Positions 1-10,283 of a stretch of 64,000 bases of DNA are shown piece after piece; the stretch's first letter is position 1, and each line of letters opens with the position of its first letter. Source of the DNA: Microbotryum silenes-acaulis (taxonomy: Eukaryota > Basidiomycota > Microbotryomycetes > Microbotryales > Microbotryaceae); NCBI GenBank assembly GCA_003665825.1, contig QPFY01000006.1:1364001-1428000 (forward strand). The letters run 5' to 3'. The notes beneath the pieces were generated by a model. The model saw only the letters and a list, made by a program, of their open reading frames with translations. It searched no databases and had not been told where the DNA came from. A program made the position numbers and the translations under genes.

Positions 1-1
1 C

Positions 2-83
2 GGCTATTTCGCCTCCTGCCTGTTCGCTCGCCGGCAACTCCCAACGGACGCCTTCGTAGTCGACTCGGGCACCACGGCACACA
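2..83 (+). pseudogene. Copia-type protease fragment, cut by an LTR
   Basis: The first bases read, in frame 2, as the N-terminal part of a Ty1/copia retropepsin. The active-site motif DSGTTAHM (D-S-G, compare D-S/T-G in aspartic proteases) is visible at about 56-85. The frame is lost where a family-A LTR begins at 84. Everything upstream is outside the window. The piece is on the plus strand, unlike the other foreign copia fragment (CopB), so it need not belong to the same element. It is too short to place in a family. Sequence shows the motif; calling it a broken copia element is inference from the LTR junction. Confidence 0.6.
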
Positions 84-865
84 TGTTGAATGTGGACTGT
101 AGGGCTTATCGGAATTTGGCGTAGCGACCGCTAGGGCTACTAGTGGAGCGTCGACGTGGCAAGGATGCGACGGACGGTCGACAGGAGAAGTCGTGAGGCG
201 GCACTGGCGCGGTCTGATGAGACGGACGCGGTGCGGCTGTTCTCTACCGAAGATTAGCTGTCTGGCTAATGTTGGGAAGCGGTAGAGAAGAGGAAGAAAG
301 GCACAGGGGCGCGCGAGTCGGGTGAGGTTCTAGCAAGGGGCCGCGCTAAGACAAACTGGGCTAGCACAATGCGAAGCTACAAGACCGAACTCCAAGCGGA
401 CCATCAAGGCTCTGAGGGGTGTCGTGTTGGACGACGTACACGAAGGGAAACTTATCTACCTTGGTCGAGTGTTGGTGAGCTGGGCAATCCGTAGCAACAA
501 GATCCAGGTTGCGAACGACGGGCGTCATGCATGGGCGATACACTGGATGGCCGATGAGACATGAGGACGGTGGCGGTAAGCTGGCGGTGGCTAGGCGGAG
601 GCAACGGCTCGGCAAGACAGGAGAAGTAGACCGACTAAGTTCCGATGTGGAGGCGGCGGCGCGCGAGCGTGAGTTGAACAGGCTGGCGCGGTGCGGCGAA
701 CAAAAGGGGGGCGGCTTGGCTGTGAAGGCGAAGGCGCCGAGGCGAAAGACTGGGGGGCGGCTTGGCAGCGAGGGCGAAGGCGCCGAGGTGAAAACTGGGC
801 GGTCCTGACAAACGGCGGCCCAAAGTTGAAGTGTTCGAACGCTTGTAGTAGAATGAAATTCAACA
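84..865 (-). mobile_element. Solo LTR of family A (GagR element), inverted
   Basis: The segment reads on the minus strand from TGTTGAATTTCATTC (at 865) to a terminal ATTCAACA complement at 84-91, with the same internal GC-rich sequence as the LTRs of the complete GagR element at 10284-13209. The two-tier hairpin of this family (CTCTACCG/CGGTAGAG arms around ATTAGC/GCTAAT) is present once. Flanking 5-mers are ACACA and GCACC, which do not match, and the two sides belong to different elements (copia protease left, chromovirus LTR right). This suggests recombination between two family-A LTRs, or a deletion, rather than a simple solo LTR. Confidence 0.8.
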
Positions 866-912
866 GCACCAACGCGTGTAGACGACGTCATCCCTGCGGA
901 CGTCGCCTGTCA
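866..912 (+). repeat. Remnant of the 5' LTR of chromovirus Gyp1
   Basis: These 47 bases match the last bases of the gypsy LTR at 6792-6838 and end in GCCTGTCA, the gypsy LTR terminus. The rest of this 5' LTR has been lost at the junction with the family-A LTR. The internal region begins at 913. Confidence 0.75.
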
Positions 913-1188
913 CTTTTTTCAAGTTCGGCATTGCCGACAACGATCCGTACCTCTACAACCGCTTCGTCCCCCGCCCTGGACGAGCATTCACACCCACTCT
1001 CTGACCCTGAGTCGTCAGCCTCCTCTCCGTTGCCGAACTCATCCGCGACGAACGCGTCGCTGTCCTTCCCGACTTCCTTCACAGAGTCCGACGACGAACG
1101 CGCTTATCCTTCCTACCCTTTCCGCCAACCGTCTCGTGCTCGTCTTCGTTCGCCCCGTAATCGCCGACGGTTGAGCCACGAGATCGCC

Positions 1189-3299
1189 ATGGCCGACGAG
1201 CGCGACATGTCCCACGCCGCCGCCGATGATCGAGACGCTCCTCTCCGCGACGAAGACCCCGGGCGCGCAAAACCGCCTAAGTCCCCGCCACCACACGCGT
1301 ACCACACCGCCACCGCCCTCTCATCCCTCGAAACCCGCCTCGAGGAATCCGAAGCACGTCGTATCGACTCCGAGGAACGCGTTCAGCACTTGGAGAAGTT
1401 GGTGGAGAGTTTACTGAAAAGCTCACCTGAACCAGTTGTGGCGCGGGCCGGATTCTCTGAACCAGCCGCAGCTCGGGCCGGGGAGTTTACGCCGGTGAGA
1501 TCGGTCCCCCTGGACGTCCCCCCGCACACATTTTTGGGACGTTCAGGCAATACCGCTGACCCCCTTGCTCGTACCCCTGGGGGGGAATCTTACAGCGCAC
1601 GAAGGGACGGCCCTTCCCCGGCGGTGATCAGCTCTCGTTGGAGAGGGACATTACCCGACCGGGAAGGGCTTTGGACCGGGGATAACCCGGATAGGTTGGT
1701 CACTTTCACTACATTTGGGAAGTCGTACTTGTCTCTACTTTGCGACATTTCGACCACCGACCGGGTCATCCAGCTCGTGGCGACTTTATTCGTTCGTTCA
1801 ACATCGCCCCAGCGCCGTCAGTCTCCGCACGACTGGGCCGTTGATACGATGACGGATGCGGTCCGGGACGAGCGACCTCATTGCTGGACGTCACTGATGA
1901 CAGCAGTAGGACGTCGTTGGCCGGATCCCGGCTTTGCCGACCGAGTGTCCCAAGATTTCTACGGGTGCCGTCAGTCTGCGTCTCGCGCCTATGACCATGT
2001 GGGCGAATGGCGTGCTCGGTACCGAGCGTTTATGCACAATAACACCAGCTTCAGCCTTTCGGCCCTTCAACTCGCCACCACCTTTTATCAATCGCTGAGT
2101 GATGGGGCTAAGCGGGAAGTGCGGGCCGGTATGCTACGGGAATATCGGGATAACTCACTTGTGACTATAGGGAGGTTCGGACGAACTGTCCCGTCCCTTG
2201 ATGAGGTTACCGACTGGGCCGCCATCGCCGACGACACCGGCACGACATCAGTTGCAACCCCGCCGATTCGTACTGCGACTTATGGAGCAATTGCGAAAAC
2301 GCCACGCACCGCCCCGTCCACGGCAAACGACGACGAGCGTACCCAGATCCGTCGAGCTCGATGGATGGACCGCGCCGGTAAATGGCAACAGGCCCACCTG
2401 TGGAAGGATCGGAAGACGTGGTTCTGGCCGGCATCGGGTGGGGTACCCGCCAGTATGGCATGTTTTAATTGTGGTCAAGCCGGCCATTTCTCGCAGCATT
2501 GTACAGCGGAGCGACAATCCCCCTCGACCGTCCAAATATCAGCAATCACCTTCGCCGACATGGACGAGGACGAATGGTCGTCGGCCTCAGGTGACGTTGA
2601 GGACCCCCAGGTGAGATTCCCCCTTCTCCTCGAGCCTGATTTGACCGAGCAGCACTTGATCGGTTATCCCTTTGTCATCGTCACCGACCATCAGGCCCTT
2701 CGCACGATAAAAACCCAAAAACTGCGCCAGACGCCTCGGCACATCCGCATGTGTCTCGAACTCAGCCGTTTCGACTTCGAATTCGAATTCATCGCGGGCA
2801 AAAACAATTCCTTAGCCGATTCGTTGTCGCGTCTGTGGGAGGTCAAGGAGGGTTCACACGAGGATCAGGTCAAGGAGAATGAGTTGGAGGACATGTTCTT
2901 TGATGGAGAACGCCACGAATTCACTACACCCGGTGAGAGCCTCCCCGAGGAACGTCCTCCCACCTCACCATCTCCCGATCGGTTGCCTCCTGTTGATTTT
3001 GCCCTCGGGCCCCAAGGCCAGGATGGTGAGGCAGGTTCTCCCGGATACTACGCGCTCAAGGAGGAATCGCAAGACGAGGACGTGAATGGACAGGAATTAG
3101 GGAAATTGTTCTTGAAGGAAGAATGCCACGAGTTCACTACGCCCGGTGAGAGCCTCCTCGAGGAACGTCCCTACACCTCACCTTCGCACGATCGGTTGCC
3201 CCCTGTTGATTGTGCCTTCGGGCCCTGGGGTCACGGTTACGATGCAGGCTCTCCCGGTTCCCATTGTGTGGCCGAGAACATTATGGACGCCGTCGACTT
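1189..3299 (+). pseudogene. Gyp1 gag joined in frame to RNase H (protease and RT deleted)
   Basis: This is the 5' part of a Ty3/gypsy chromovirus polyprotein. The start at 1189 is the Met of MADERD, which is conserved in the second copy (Gyp2, 15073). The order is an acidic, Pro-rich leader, a Leu-heptad coiled coil (about 1310-1420), a retrotransposon Gag domain (about 1620-2140) and one CCHC knuckle (CFNCGQAGHFSQHC, 2461-2502). From about 2610 the frame continues directly into the end of a gypsy RNase H (VTDHQALRTI at about 2680, and the terminal AGKNNSLADSLSR at about 2795-2835). The protease, the reverse transcriptase and most of RNase H are missing, so the element cannot replicate by itself. 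A 213-bp tandem duplication (HEFTTPGES repeats at 2914 and 3127) follows. The open frame upstream of 1189 is read-through of LTR sequence and is not included. Confidence 0.8.
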
Positions 3300-4528
3300 T
3301 GTTGAATTGCATTCTGTCAAGCCTTCGAACACTTCGACATCGGACCGCCGTTTGACGGACTTGCCCGCCTTTCGCCTCGGCGCCTCGCTCCGCGCGTCTT
3401 CGCCTCCGCAAGCCTCCACCGCGCCCCCTGTCCCTCGAGCCTCGCTGCATGATCCTCGCACCCGGCCTCGTCCCTCGACCGATGTGCACCGCTCGTCAAC
3501 TTGTCCACATCCCGGTCCGTCTGCCCGTCGTTGCCAGCTTTGCCTACTCTGCCATGCTCGCCACCACGCGCCTTTGCCTCTTGGCACTTTCACCTCGGCG
3601 CCTTTTTCGCCGCCGCGCGCCTTCGCAGCCAAGCCGCCCCCTTGTTCACCGCCCAGTTTTCGCCTCGGCGCCTCTTTCGCCGCCGCGCGCCTTCGCCTCG
3701 GCGCCTTCGCCCTCGCTGCCAAGCCGCCCCCCAGTCTTTCGCCTAGGCGCCTTCGCCTTCGCCGCCTTCGCCGCCCCCCCCCCTCCAGTCTTTCGCCTAG
3801 GCGCCTTCGCCTTCGCAGCCAAGCCGCCCCCTTGTCTCCGCCTCCGCGCCAGCCTGCTCAACTCACGCTCGCGCGCCGCTGCCTCCACGCCGGGACTTAG
3901 TCAGTCCGCACTCTCCAGCCTAGCCGAGCCAACGCCTCCGCCTCGCCACAGCCAGTTTGCCACCGCCGACCTCATGACCCATCGGCCATGCAGAACATCG
4001 CCCACTCATGATGCCCGCGGTTCGCAACCTGAAGCCTGTCGTCACGGATCGCCTCACTCAACAACTCTGGATCGTGTAGATAAGTTTCCCCTCGTGTCCG
4101 TCGTCCAACACGACACCCCTCAGAGCCTCGATGGTCCACTTGGAGTTCGGTCTTGAAGCTTCGCATTGTGTTAGCCCAGTTTGTCTTAGCGCGGCCCTTT
4201 GCTGGAACCTCACCCGACTCGCGCGCCCTCGCGCCTCTCTTCCTCTTCTCTACCGCTTCCCAACATTAGCTAGACCGCTAATCTTCGGTAGAGAACAGGT
4301 TAGTTGCAATCACATCCACCGCTTCCCAACATTAGCTAGACCGCTAATCTTCGGTAGAGAACAGATCGTCCAGCCGCACCGTGTCCGTCTCGTCAGACCG
4401 CGTCCGTGCCGCCTCACGACTTCTCCCCCCGGCCCGTCCGTCGCACACTGTAGCCACGTCGACGCTCCGCCAGTAGCCCAAGCGGTCGCTACTCCCAAGT
4501 CCGAAACCTTTTCGGCTTCCACTCAACA
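3300..4528 (+). mobile_element. Solo LTR of family A (long variant) inside Gyp1
   Basis: It starts TGTTGAATTGCATTC and ends CACTCAACA, with the target duplication GACTT on both sides (3295-3299 and 4529-4533). It splits the Gyp1 reading frame; the two flanks are in the same frame once it is discounted. At 1,229 bp it is longer than the GagR LTRs because of a GC-rich stretch of CGCC/TTCGCC-type repeats in the 5' half. The 3' half is almost identical to GagR, including two tandem copies of the 66-bp unit that carries the two-tier hairpin (4247-4294 and 4319-4365). It is almost the same sequence as the solo LTR at 29003-30230. Confidence 0.92.
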
Positions 4529-6253
4529 GACTTGTCTACCGGCCCCCTCTCCCCTCCCATCGCTGTCAATCGAGTTCACGCTATCGCTCGGGCCCCCGCC
4601 AACGACCCGCCCATTCCGGTCAATGCCGACGCCGACGAACTCAATTTGTTGGGAGTCGCCACCGATGAGGTCAATGAAGCCCCTGTAGTCCATCGACCGC
4701 CTGATCCACTGCCCCAACCCTTCCTCGACACCATCATCCGAGCATACGCCAACGATTCGCAAGCCCAGGTCATCATTACCGACCCAATATCATGGCCTAT
4801 GTTTCGGGTGACCGAGGAAGGGAGGATCTTGCGTGTACATCCAGATGAGTCTCTTTCCCTGTTTGTGCCTCGTGGTCTTGCTACCGGCGTCGTCAACTCC
4901 GACAAGGTCCCTTCGCTGCGCGAGCTCGTGCTTTCGGAGATACATCGGAGCGTCGGGCACGCGGGACATGGCATCACCTTGGCCGCCATACGTCCTTTGT
5001 ACTGGTGGTCGTCCATGTCTGCCGATTGTGCCGAGTTCTGCCGTTCATGCGAAGACTGTGCCCGAGGCAAGGCATCCACTCAAGTCCCCTATGGCCGACT
5101 GCACCCAATGCCAATCCCCTCCGGTCCTTGGGAACAAGTGGCGATCGACTTCATGACAGGACTGCCTCCGGTCGAGTTCGAAGGGATGATGGTCGCTCAA
5201 ATCATGGTGGTCACTGACACTTGGGGAAAGATGGTTCACCTGATTCCCCTCCCAGCCGATGCCGACTCTGAGCTCGTTGCCGACAAGTACTACGCCACTA
5301 TCTTTCGACTGCATGGGACGCCTTCCGCCATCGTTTCCGACCGCGATCCCAAGTTCACCTCGCAGTTTTGGCGGGCATTGCAGGCAAAGGTTGGCGCCGT
5401 CTTGCGAATGTCAACCGCGGCACACCCCGAGACGGACAGATCGAGCGAGAATCGGATCAAGATGGTCACCCAAACGCTGCGGATCATGGTGTCGTCAAAC
5501 CACGAGGCTTGGGCATCTCGTCTAGTTGAAGCTGAGTTCGCTCTTAACTCTTCTGTTGCTGTGTCCACGTCTCTGTCGGCTTTTGAGGCGACCTACGGCT
5601 ACCTTCCTCGACAATGGTCCACCGATTCCTGGCCTGTTTCGGATGTCCCTCGTGCGGAAGCGTTTGCTCGGATCCGACAATTACGGAACCTCGATGTGAC
5701 GGATGCGATCATTGGAGCACGCCTCGACCAGTCCTATCAGGCCAACAAGCGTCGACGCCCGGATGACCCCGCCTTTCGGACCGGCAGTTACGTCTACCTT
5801 TCGACAAAGAATCTGGCAGTTCCTGAAGGGATGAAGTCGAAGTTGTTGCCGCGCTACATCGGCCCTTTCCGTATTCGAGCGGCAATTCCGGCAACATCCA
5901 GCTACGACCTCGAGCTTCCTCCAGCAATGTCGCGAGTGCACAATCGCTTCCATGCTCGACTGCTTCGCCCTTACATTGAGAATGATGCTGAAAGGTTCCC
6001 TGGGCGTGACCCCGCAGTTCTTTTTGTCGAAGATGTAGCCGACGCGGCCGACAACTCTGCGATTCCGGAACGGATTGTTCGCGATCGGCGGAACGCTCGG
6101 GGCGCTCGTTCGTTCTTGGTTCGATGGGTAGGCCGTAACGACACCGACGATACTTGGATGTCGGAGCAGTCCCTTCGCCTGGACCATCCGTCCGTCCTCG
6201 ACGCCTACTTTGCGCGCCTCGATCGCTCGAACCGCCGCCTCGTCGCACGGTAG
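4529..6253 (+). pseudogene. Gyp1 integrase with C-terminal chromodomain
   Basis: This is the 3' part of the Gyp1 polyprotein, in frame with 1189-3299 when the solo LTR is ignored. It carries an HHCC zinc-binding region (HRSVGHAGHG and CRSCEDCARGK, about 4945-5072). The DDE core follows: AIDFM near 5145, SDRDPKF near 5338 and the Glu of HPETDRSSEN near 5425, where the usual GQ is replaced. A GPF-type segment (RYIGPFRIR, about 5854) and a chromodomain at the C-terminus (about 6056-6215, motif FLVRWVGR then DDTWMSEQSL) complete it. Chromodomains of this type direct integration to heterochromatin in chromoviruses. The element lacks RT, so this is a remnant although the frame is open. Confidence 0.88.
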
Positions 6254-6262
6254 ACTTCCTTC

Positions 6263-6271
6263 TGGGGGGGA
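6263..6271 (+). promoter_or_regulatory. Polypurine tract of Gyp1
   Basis: A TGGGGGGGA run lies just 3 bases upstream of the 3' LTR start (TGTCAGGATG at 6275) and just downstream of the integrase stop. This is the position of the plus-strand primer in LTR elements. Confidence 0.7.
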
Positions 6272-6274
6272 CAG

Positions 6275-6838
6275 TGTCAGGATGACAGCAATACTCGAAG
6301 GAAGCCCCCCAAGGCTATATGCGGGTAGAGTTGACTTGACCGGATGCTTGCCTTGTTTCAAGCATCGTCGGCGTGATGGCGTAGGCGTGAGGCGCGTGGG
6401 CGCGCACTCGGTGGTCGAGGGTTCGATGCGCCCAGAGCGCAATCTTCTTTTGGTTTGTTTTATCTTTTTGTTAGCCGAGGCGCGGCTTCAGGGTTTTTAC
6501 CGGTGCTCCCGCGAGCAATCCTTTTTACCCCTGAGGCGACCTCTTGGAGTGGTTGATTTGGCTAAGTCCCCTCTGTGCCTGGAGCAGTCCCTTCCTTTTT
6601 GTCTTAGCACCTTCCCCCGGAGCTTGGTCCGCTCTTCTTGTTTGGTTGCCCTTCCTCTTCTTGTCGATCGTTTGGGAATTAAGTCCGTTATACTTGATTT
6701 CCTGCGAGCCTCTCGACCGACTCCCCTCCTCGGTTGCTCCTCTGTCGACTGCCGCCGCAACAGCCGACGCTTCCTGAAATCCCCCCCCCTCGCACCAACG
6801 CGTGTAGACGACGTCATCCCTGCGGACGTCGCCTGTCA
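6275..6838 (+). repeat. 3' LTR of chromovirus Gyp1
   Basis: It starts TGTCAGGATGAC and ends GACGTCGCCTGTCA; both ends are confirmed by the inverted solo LTR at 15775-23499, which has a target duplication. About 80-170 bases into the LTR is a pair of Pol III A-box-like (TGGCGTAGGCG) and B-box-like (GGTTCGATGC) sequences at tRNA-like spacing, also present in the Gyp2 and Gyp3 LTRs. Confidence 0.85.
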
Positions 6839-6971
6839 CAAAGGCACGCAGCGAGGAGACGTCCGGGGCAACACCATGCCAGCGAGTGTCGGGAATGGCG
6901 CCGCGAATACCCGCATGGGGCATCAAGTTCTTGCAATGCACGAAGTATCTGGCAGCTTCGGCCCAGAGACG
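6839..6971 (-). pseudogene. CopB integrase fragment (C-terminal side)
   Basis: The reverse strand encodes LWAEAARYFVHCKNL, the segment that follows the integrase core in Ty1/copia elements. The other half of this integrase is at 13837-14221. Cop1a is inserted between them with target duplication AGACG, and the two flanks rejoin in frame. CopB is the oldest layer here; both its outer ends are cut by chromovirus LTRs (Gyp1 left, Gyp2 right). Confidence 0.8.
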
Positions 6972-7198
6972 TGTTGAATTCCATACACTCTTGCTTAGAT
7001 CAATCTCCAATCCGCGCCGCGCCTAGCTAGCCGCGCCGCTTGGACCTCTCTTTGGACTTAGAGATATTTCGCACACTCGCACTGCGCGCCTCTTTAGTCT
7101 TCCCCCTAACGCTCCAAACTACTCCCTTACAACCCGTACTCTGTCTCGTGTACTTACTGGTTGCCGATCCAGTCCCCTCTCGAGACATACGATTAACA
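6972..7198 (+). repeat. 5' LTR of Cop1a
   Basis: Begins TGTTGAATTCCATAC and ends CATACGATTAACA (TG...CA ends). It matches the 3' LTR at 13610-13836 at every position I compared. Confidence 0.92.
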
Positions 7199-7214
7199 GG
7201 TTATGAGCCCGAGC
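7199..7214 (+). promoter_or_regulatory. Primer binding site: half-tRNA initiator Met
   Basis: GGTTATGAGCCCGAGC directly follows the LTR. Its core is the reverse complement of the anticodon arm of fungal initiator tRNA-Met (GGGCUCAUAACC). This matches the mechanism known for Drosophila copia, where a 5' half of the initiator tRNA cut in the anticodon loop is the primer, not the usual tRNA 3' end. The embedded ATG opens a four-codon frame (M-S-P-S-stop) 16 nt upstream of the pol start. Confidence 0.8.
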
Positions 7215-7230
7215 TAAAGCTGCTCCAACA

Positions 7231-10200
7231 ATGACAGCTCCACTGACGTCATTCGCGACCATCATGATCGTCTTCATCATCATCATCGCACTGTGCCACA
7301 CCCTTGCAACCGCCCTCGCCCACGCAATCGGCCGTTACCGCATCATGACGCAACTTGACACGTCGCACCTGGACCCGACTGTGAGCGTGACAGCCCGGCC
7401 CAGCGTGAACGTCGTTGCACTCCTAGGTCGTCTGAACTCGAACCGGGAGCTTCACCTCCCCAACGACACCCTCGTACTCGACTCGGGCGCCTCCCACCAC
7501 ATGGTCAAGGACGCGTCTCTATTCGACGTCTGGCACACTCGGTCGCACATCGCCGTTGATGGCGCTGGTGGATCACTCATGGCCCAAGGAACCGGCTCGA
7601 TCACGATACGAACGTCGAAACAACGAACGATCAAGCTCTGCAACGTCTACTACGTTCCCGACCTTCCGGCAAACCTGGTCTTGGTCATGCAGCTGCGCCG
7701 CGAGCGCATTTACACCCACTTTGGCAAGACCATCGAGCTCCGGTCACAAGGTCACCTCATAGGCGTCGCATCCCTCATTGCAAACCAATTGTCGACACTG
7801 GACGCCACCCCAATCCGCTGCACACCGTCACCGGTTGCAGCCGCCGCCATCCCTCTCCTGACTCTGCATCAACGATTCGGCCACCTGTCCCTTCCCAACC
7901 TGCGAAGGGCAGTCTCGTCGGGTCAACTACAAGGTCAAACATGGACGTACTCGGCGGCCGAATGCAAGGCCTTCTCCTGCGACACCTGCAAAGCGGCAAA
8001 GGCAACCAGGAAACCTTTCCCAACGTCGGACTCTCGCGCTTCGCAACCACTCGAACTGGTCCACTCCGATGTCCTCACTCTGCCCGAACCAGCCACCAAC
8101 GGGGAACGATATGTTGTCACCTTCATCGACGATTTCTCCCGAAAGACGTGGGTCAGCGCGCTGAGAAACAAGAGTCAAGTCTTCGACACCTTCCAGCGTT
8201 GGCACACCATGATTGAACGCTCAACGGGCCTCAAGCTCCGCACGTTACGAACGGACAATGGCGGCGAATACACGTCCAAAGCCTTCATTGAGTACTGCTC
8301 TCACCACGGCATTACCAAGCAGCTCACAATCCCGTACACCCCGGAGCAGAACGGCCGAGCCGAAAGGACAAACCGCACGATCATCGAGGGGACGATCGCC
8401 CTGCTCCAGCACTCGGGACTGCCCATGACACTCTGGCGAGAGGCCCTCAGGTACGTTGTTGACACCAAGAACCTCAGCCCGCACAGCGCCATCGACCACA
8501 AGATCCCGGACGCTGTCTGGTTTGGCAAACCTCCCAGCACGGCAAACCTGAGGGTATTTGGCTGCCGCGCCTGGCACACCACCCCTCAGCACAAGCGGGC
8601 AAAACTCGACCCCAAGGCCAAACCATTCATCTTTGTTGGCATCGATAACAAATCCAAGGCCTGGACGCTGTACGACTCGGCCACAACTTCGTTCTTCCAG
8701 AGTCGCGACGTCCTATTCGATGAGAAAGTCTTCCCCGCTCGAGATGCCCCGATCAACCAACCGAAACCTCCCATGACGTCCACCACTGGCGACTGGACCT
8801 TTGTTGACGCTGCCCATGGCTCCCGCGCTGCACCACCTCCGTCCCTCCAGCCTGTCGTGCACGAAAATCGATTTGCCGCGCTTGAGACCAACGCGAGTGA
8901 CGACACAACGATCGACATGTCCGACGATGGCTTTGACACACCGTCCGACATGTCCAGGGCTCAGTTCTCGCCATCACCTCCTGCGTCGGACGTGACCGAC
9001 GACTCAGCCGACCCAATCGACTTCTTGTCATGCCCGTCTCGCGCCGCTGCCTTCGCCGCCACCACTGCTGGTTCACCGGTCGTCGAACTCGAAGGGCCAA
9101 CCGAGGACCCCCAAAATTGGTCGCAGGCGGTCAAGTCAGGTAAAGAGGAGATCTGGAGGCAAGCAGCAGCCGATGAGTTTCACTCCCTTGCCACCGAGTA
9201 CAAATGCTTCACCCCGGTCAACTCCTCCTCACTGCCCCCCGGTGCCAAAGTCCTTGGATCCAGGTTCATCTTCCGCACCAAACGCGATCAACTTGGCAAG
9301 ATCACTTCGCACAAGGGCCGGCTCGTTGCACAAGGCTTCTCCCAGCGCCCAGGTATCGATTACGATGAGACGTTTGCTCCTGTTGCCAAGTTCACCTCAA
9401 TCCGAGCTCTCATCGCACTGGCCGCCGCCAAGAACCTCCACGTCCATCAGGCCGACGTTGACAAGGCATACCTCCACGGCGAGCTGAAGGAAGACCTCTA
9501 CATGCGCGTCCCACAAGGTGTTGACATGCCCGGTAAAGTCCTCAAACTCCATCGATCGATCTACGGCCTCAAGCAGGCCGGCCGAGTCTGGAATGAGCAC
9601 ATTGACTTGACGCTGAAGAGCCTCAACTACCGCGCCACAGCCAAGGACCACTGCGTGTACGTACGACGCGACGGCGACCAATACCACTACATCGCCCTCT
9701 ACGTCGATGACTTGCTGATGGTCAGCCCTTCGGAGGACGAGATCGAGCGCATCCTCAACGGCCTGGAGCAAAAATACGGCATCAAGCGACTTGGACCAGC
9801 CCAATACATCTTGGGGATCCAGATCAAACGACAGGCCGACAAGTCCATCATCCTGTCGCAGGAGGCGTACATCACAAGTATCCTCCGCAGATTTGGAATG
9901 TCAGACAGCAGCCCCGCCTCCACGCCCATGGCCCCAAACCGCCAGCTCGAGCATTCGCTCGCGGAACCGTCAAAGATCGCTCAGACGCGCTACATGCAGG
10001 CCATTGGATGCCTCCTCTACGCCGCCACTGGTACTCGCCCAGACATCTCCTACGCCGTTGGATACCTTGCACGCTTCTCTGCCAGTCCCACACCTGAACA
10101 CTGGACGGCCATCAAGACTGTCTTCCGGTACTTACGTGGAACCGCACGTCTGGGACTGCACTACAGCTCTGAACAAGGCAAGTTCTCCGGCTTCACCGGT

Positions 10201-10283
10201 TACTCTGACGCGGACTGGGGAACCTGCACCACGTCATCACGGTCAACCATGGGGTACAGCTTCCACCTGGCTGGCTCCGTTAT
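7231..10283 (+). CDS. Cop1a Pol polyprotein, N-terminal part (no Gag)
   Basis: The first part of a copia polyprotein of about 1,140 residues. Residues 8-30 form a hydrophobic stretch (ATIMIVFIIIIALCH) that looks like a membrane segment or signal anchor. The retropepsin site LVLDSGASHH is at 81-90. The integrase zinc region (HQRFGHL, CDTCKAAKA) is at about 213-262. The catalytic triad is VHSDVL near 277, RTDNGGEY near 339 and the Glu of NGRAERTNR near 373. RT follows, with YVDDLLM near 824. No Gag or CCHC knuckle precedes the protease: only 30 nt separate the LTR and this ATG, and the protease starts about 80 codons later. The frame breaks at 10283 where GagR is inserted (GTTAT duplicated) and resumes at 13215. 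No other stop or frameshift is seen. Confidence 0.9.

Noticed and set aside
691..1188. Open frame upstream of the Gyp1 gag start
   Set aside because: It is read-through of a family-A LTR and of the gypsy LTR remnant; the homologous Gyp2 copy and the conserved MADERD start place the gag start at 1189.
4131..4688. 185-residue frame across the end of the solo LTR in Gyp1
   Set aside because: It lies mostly in LTR sequence and crosses into the integrase region in the wrong frame.
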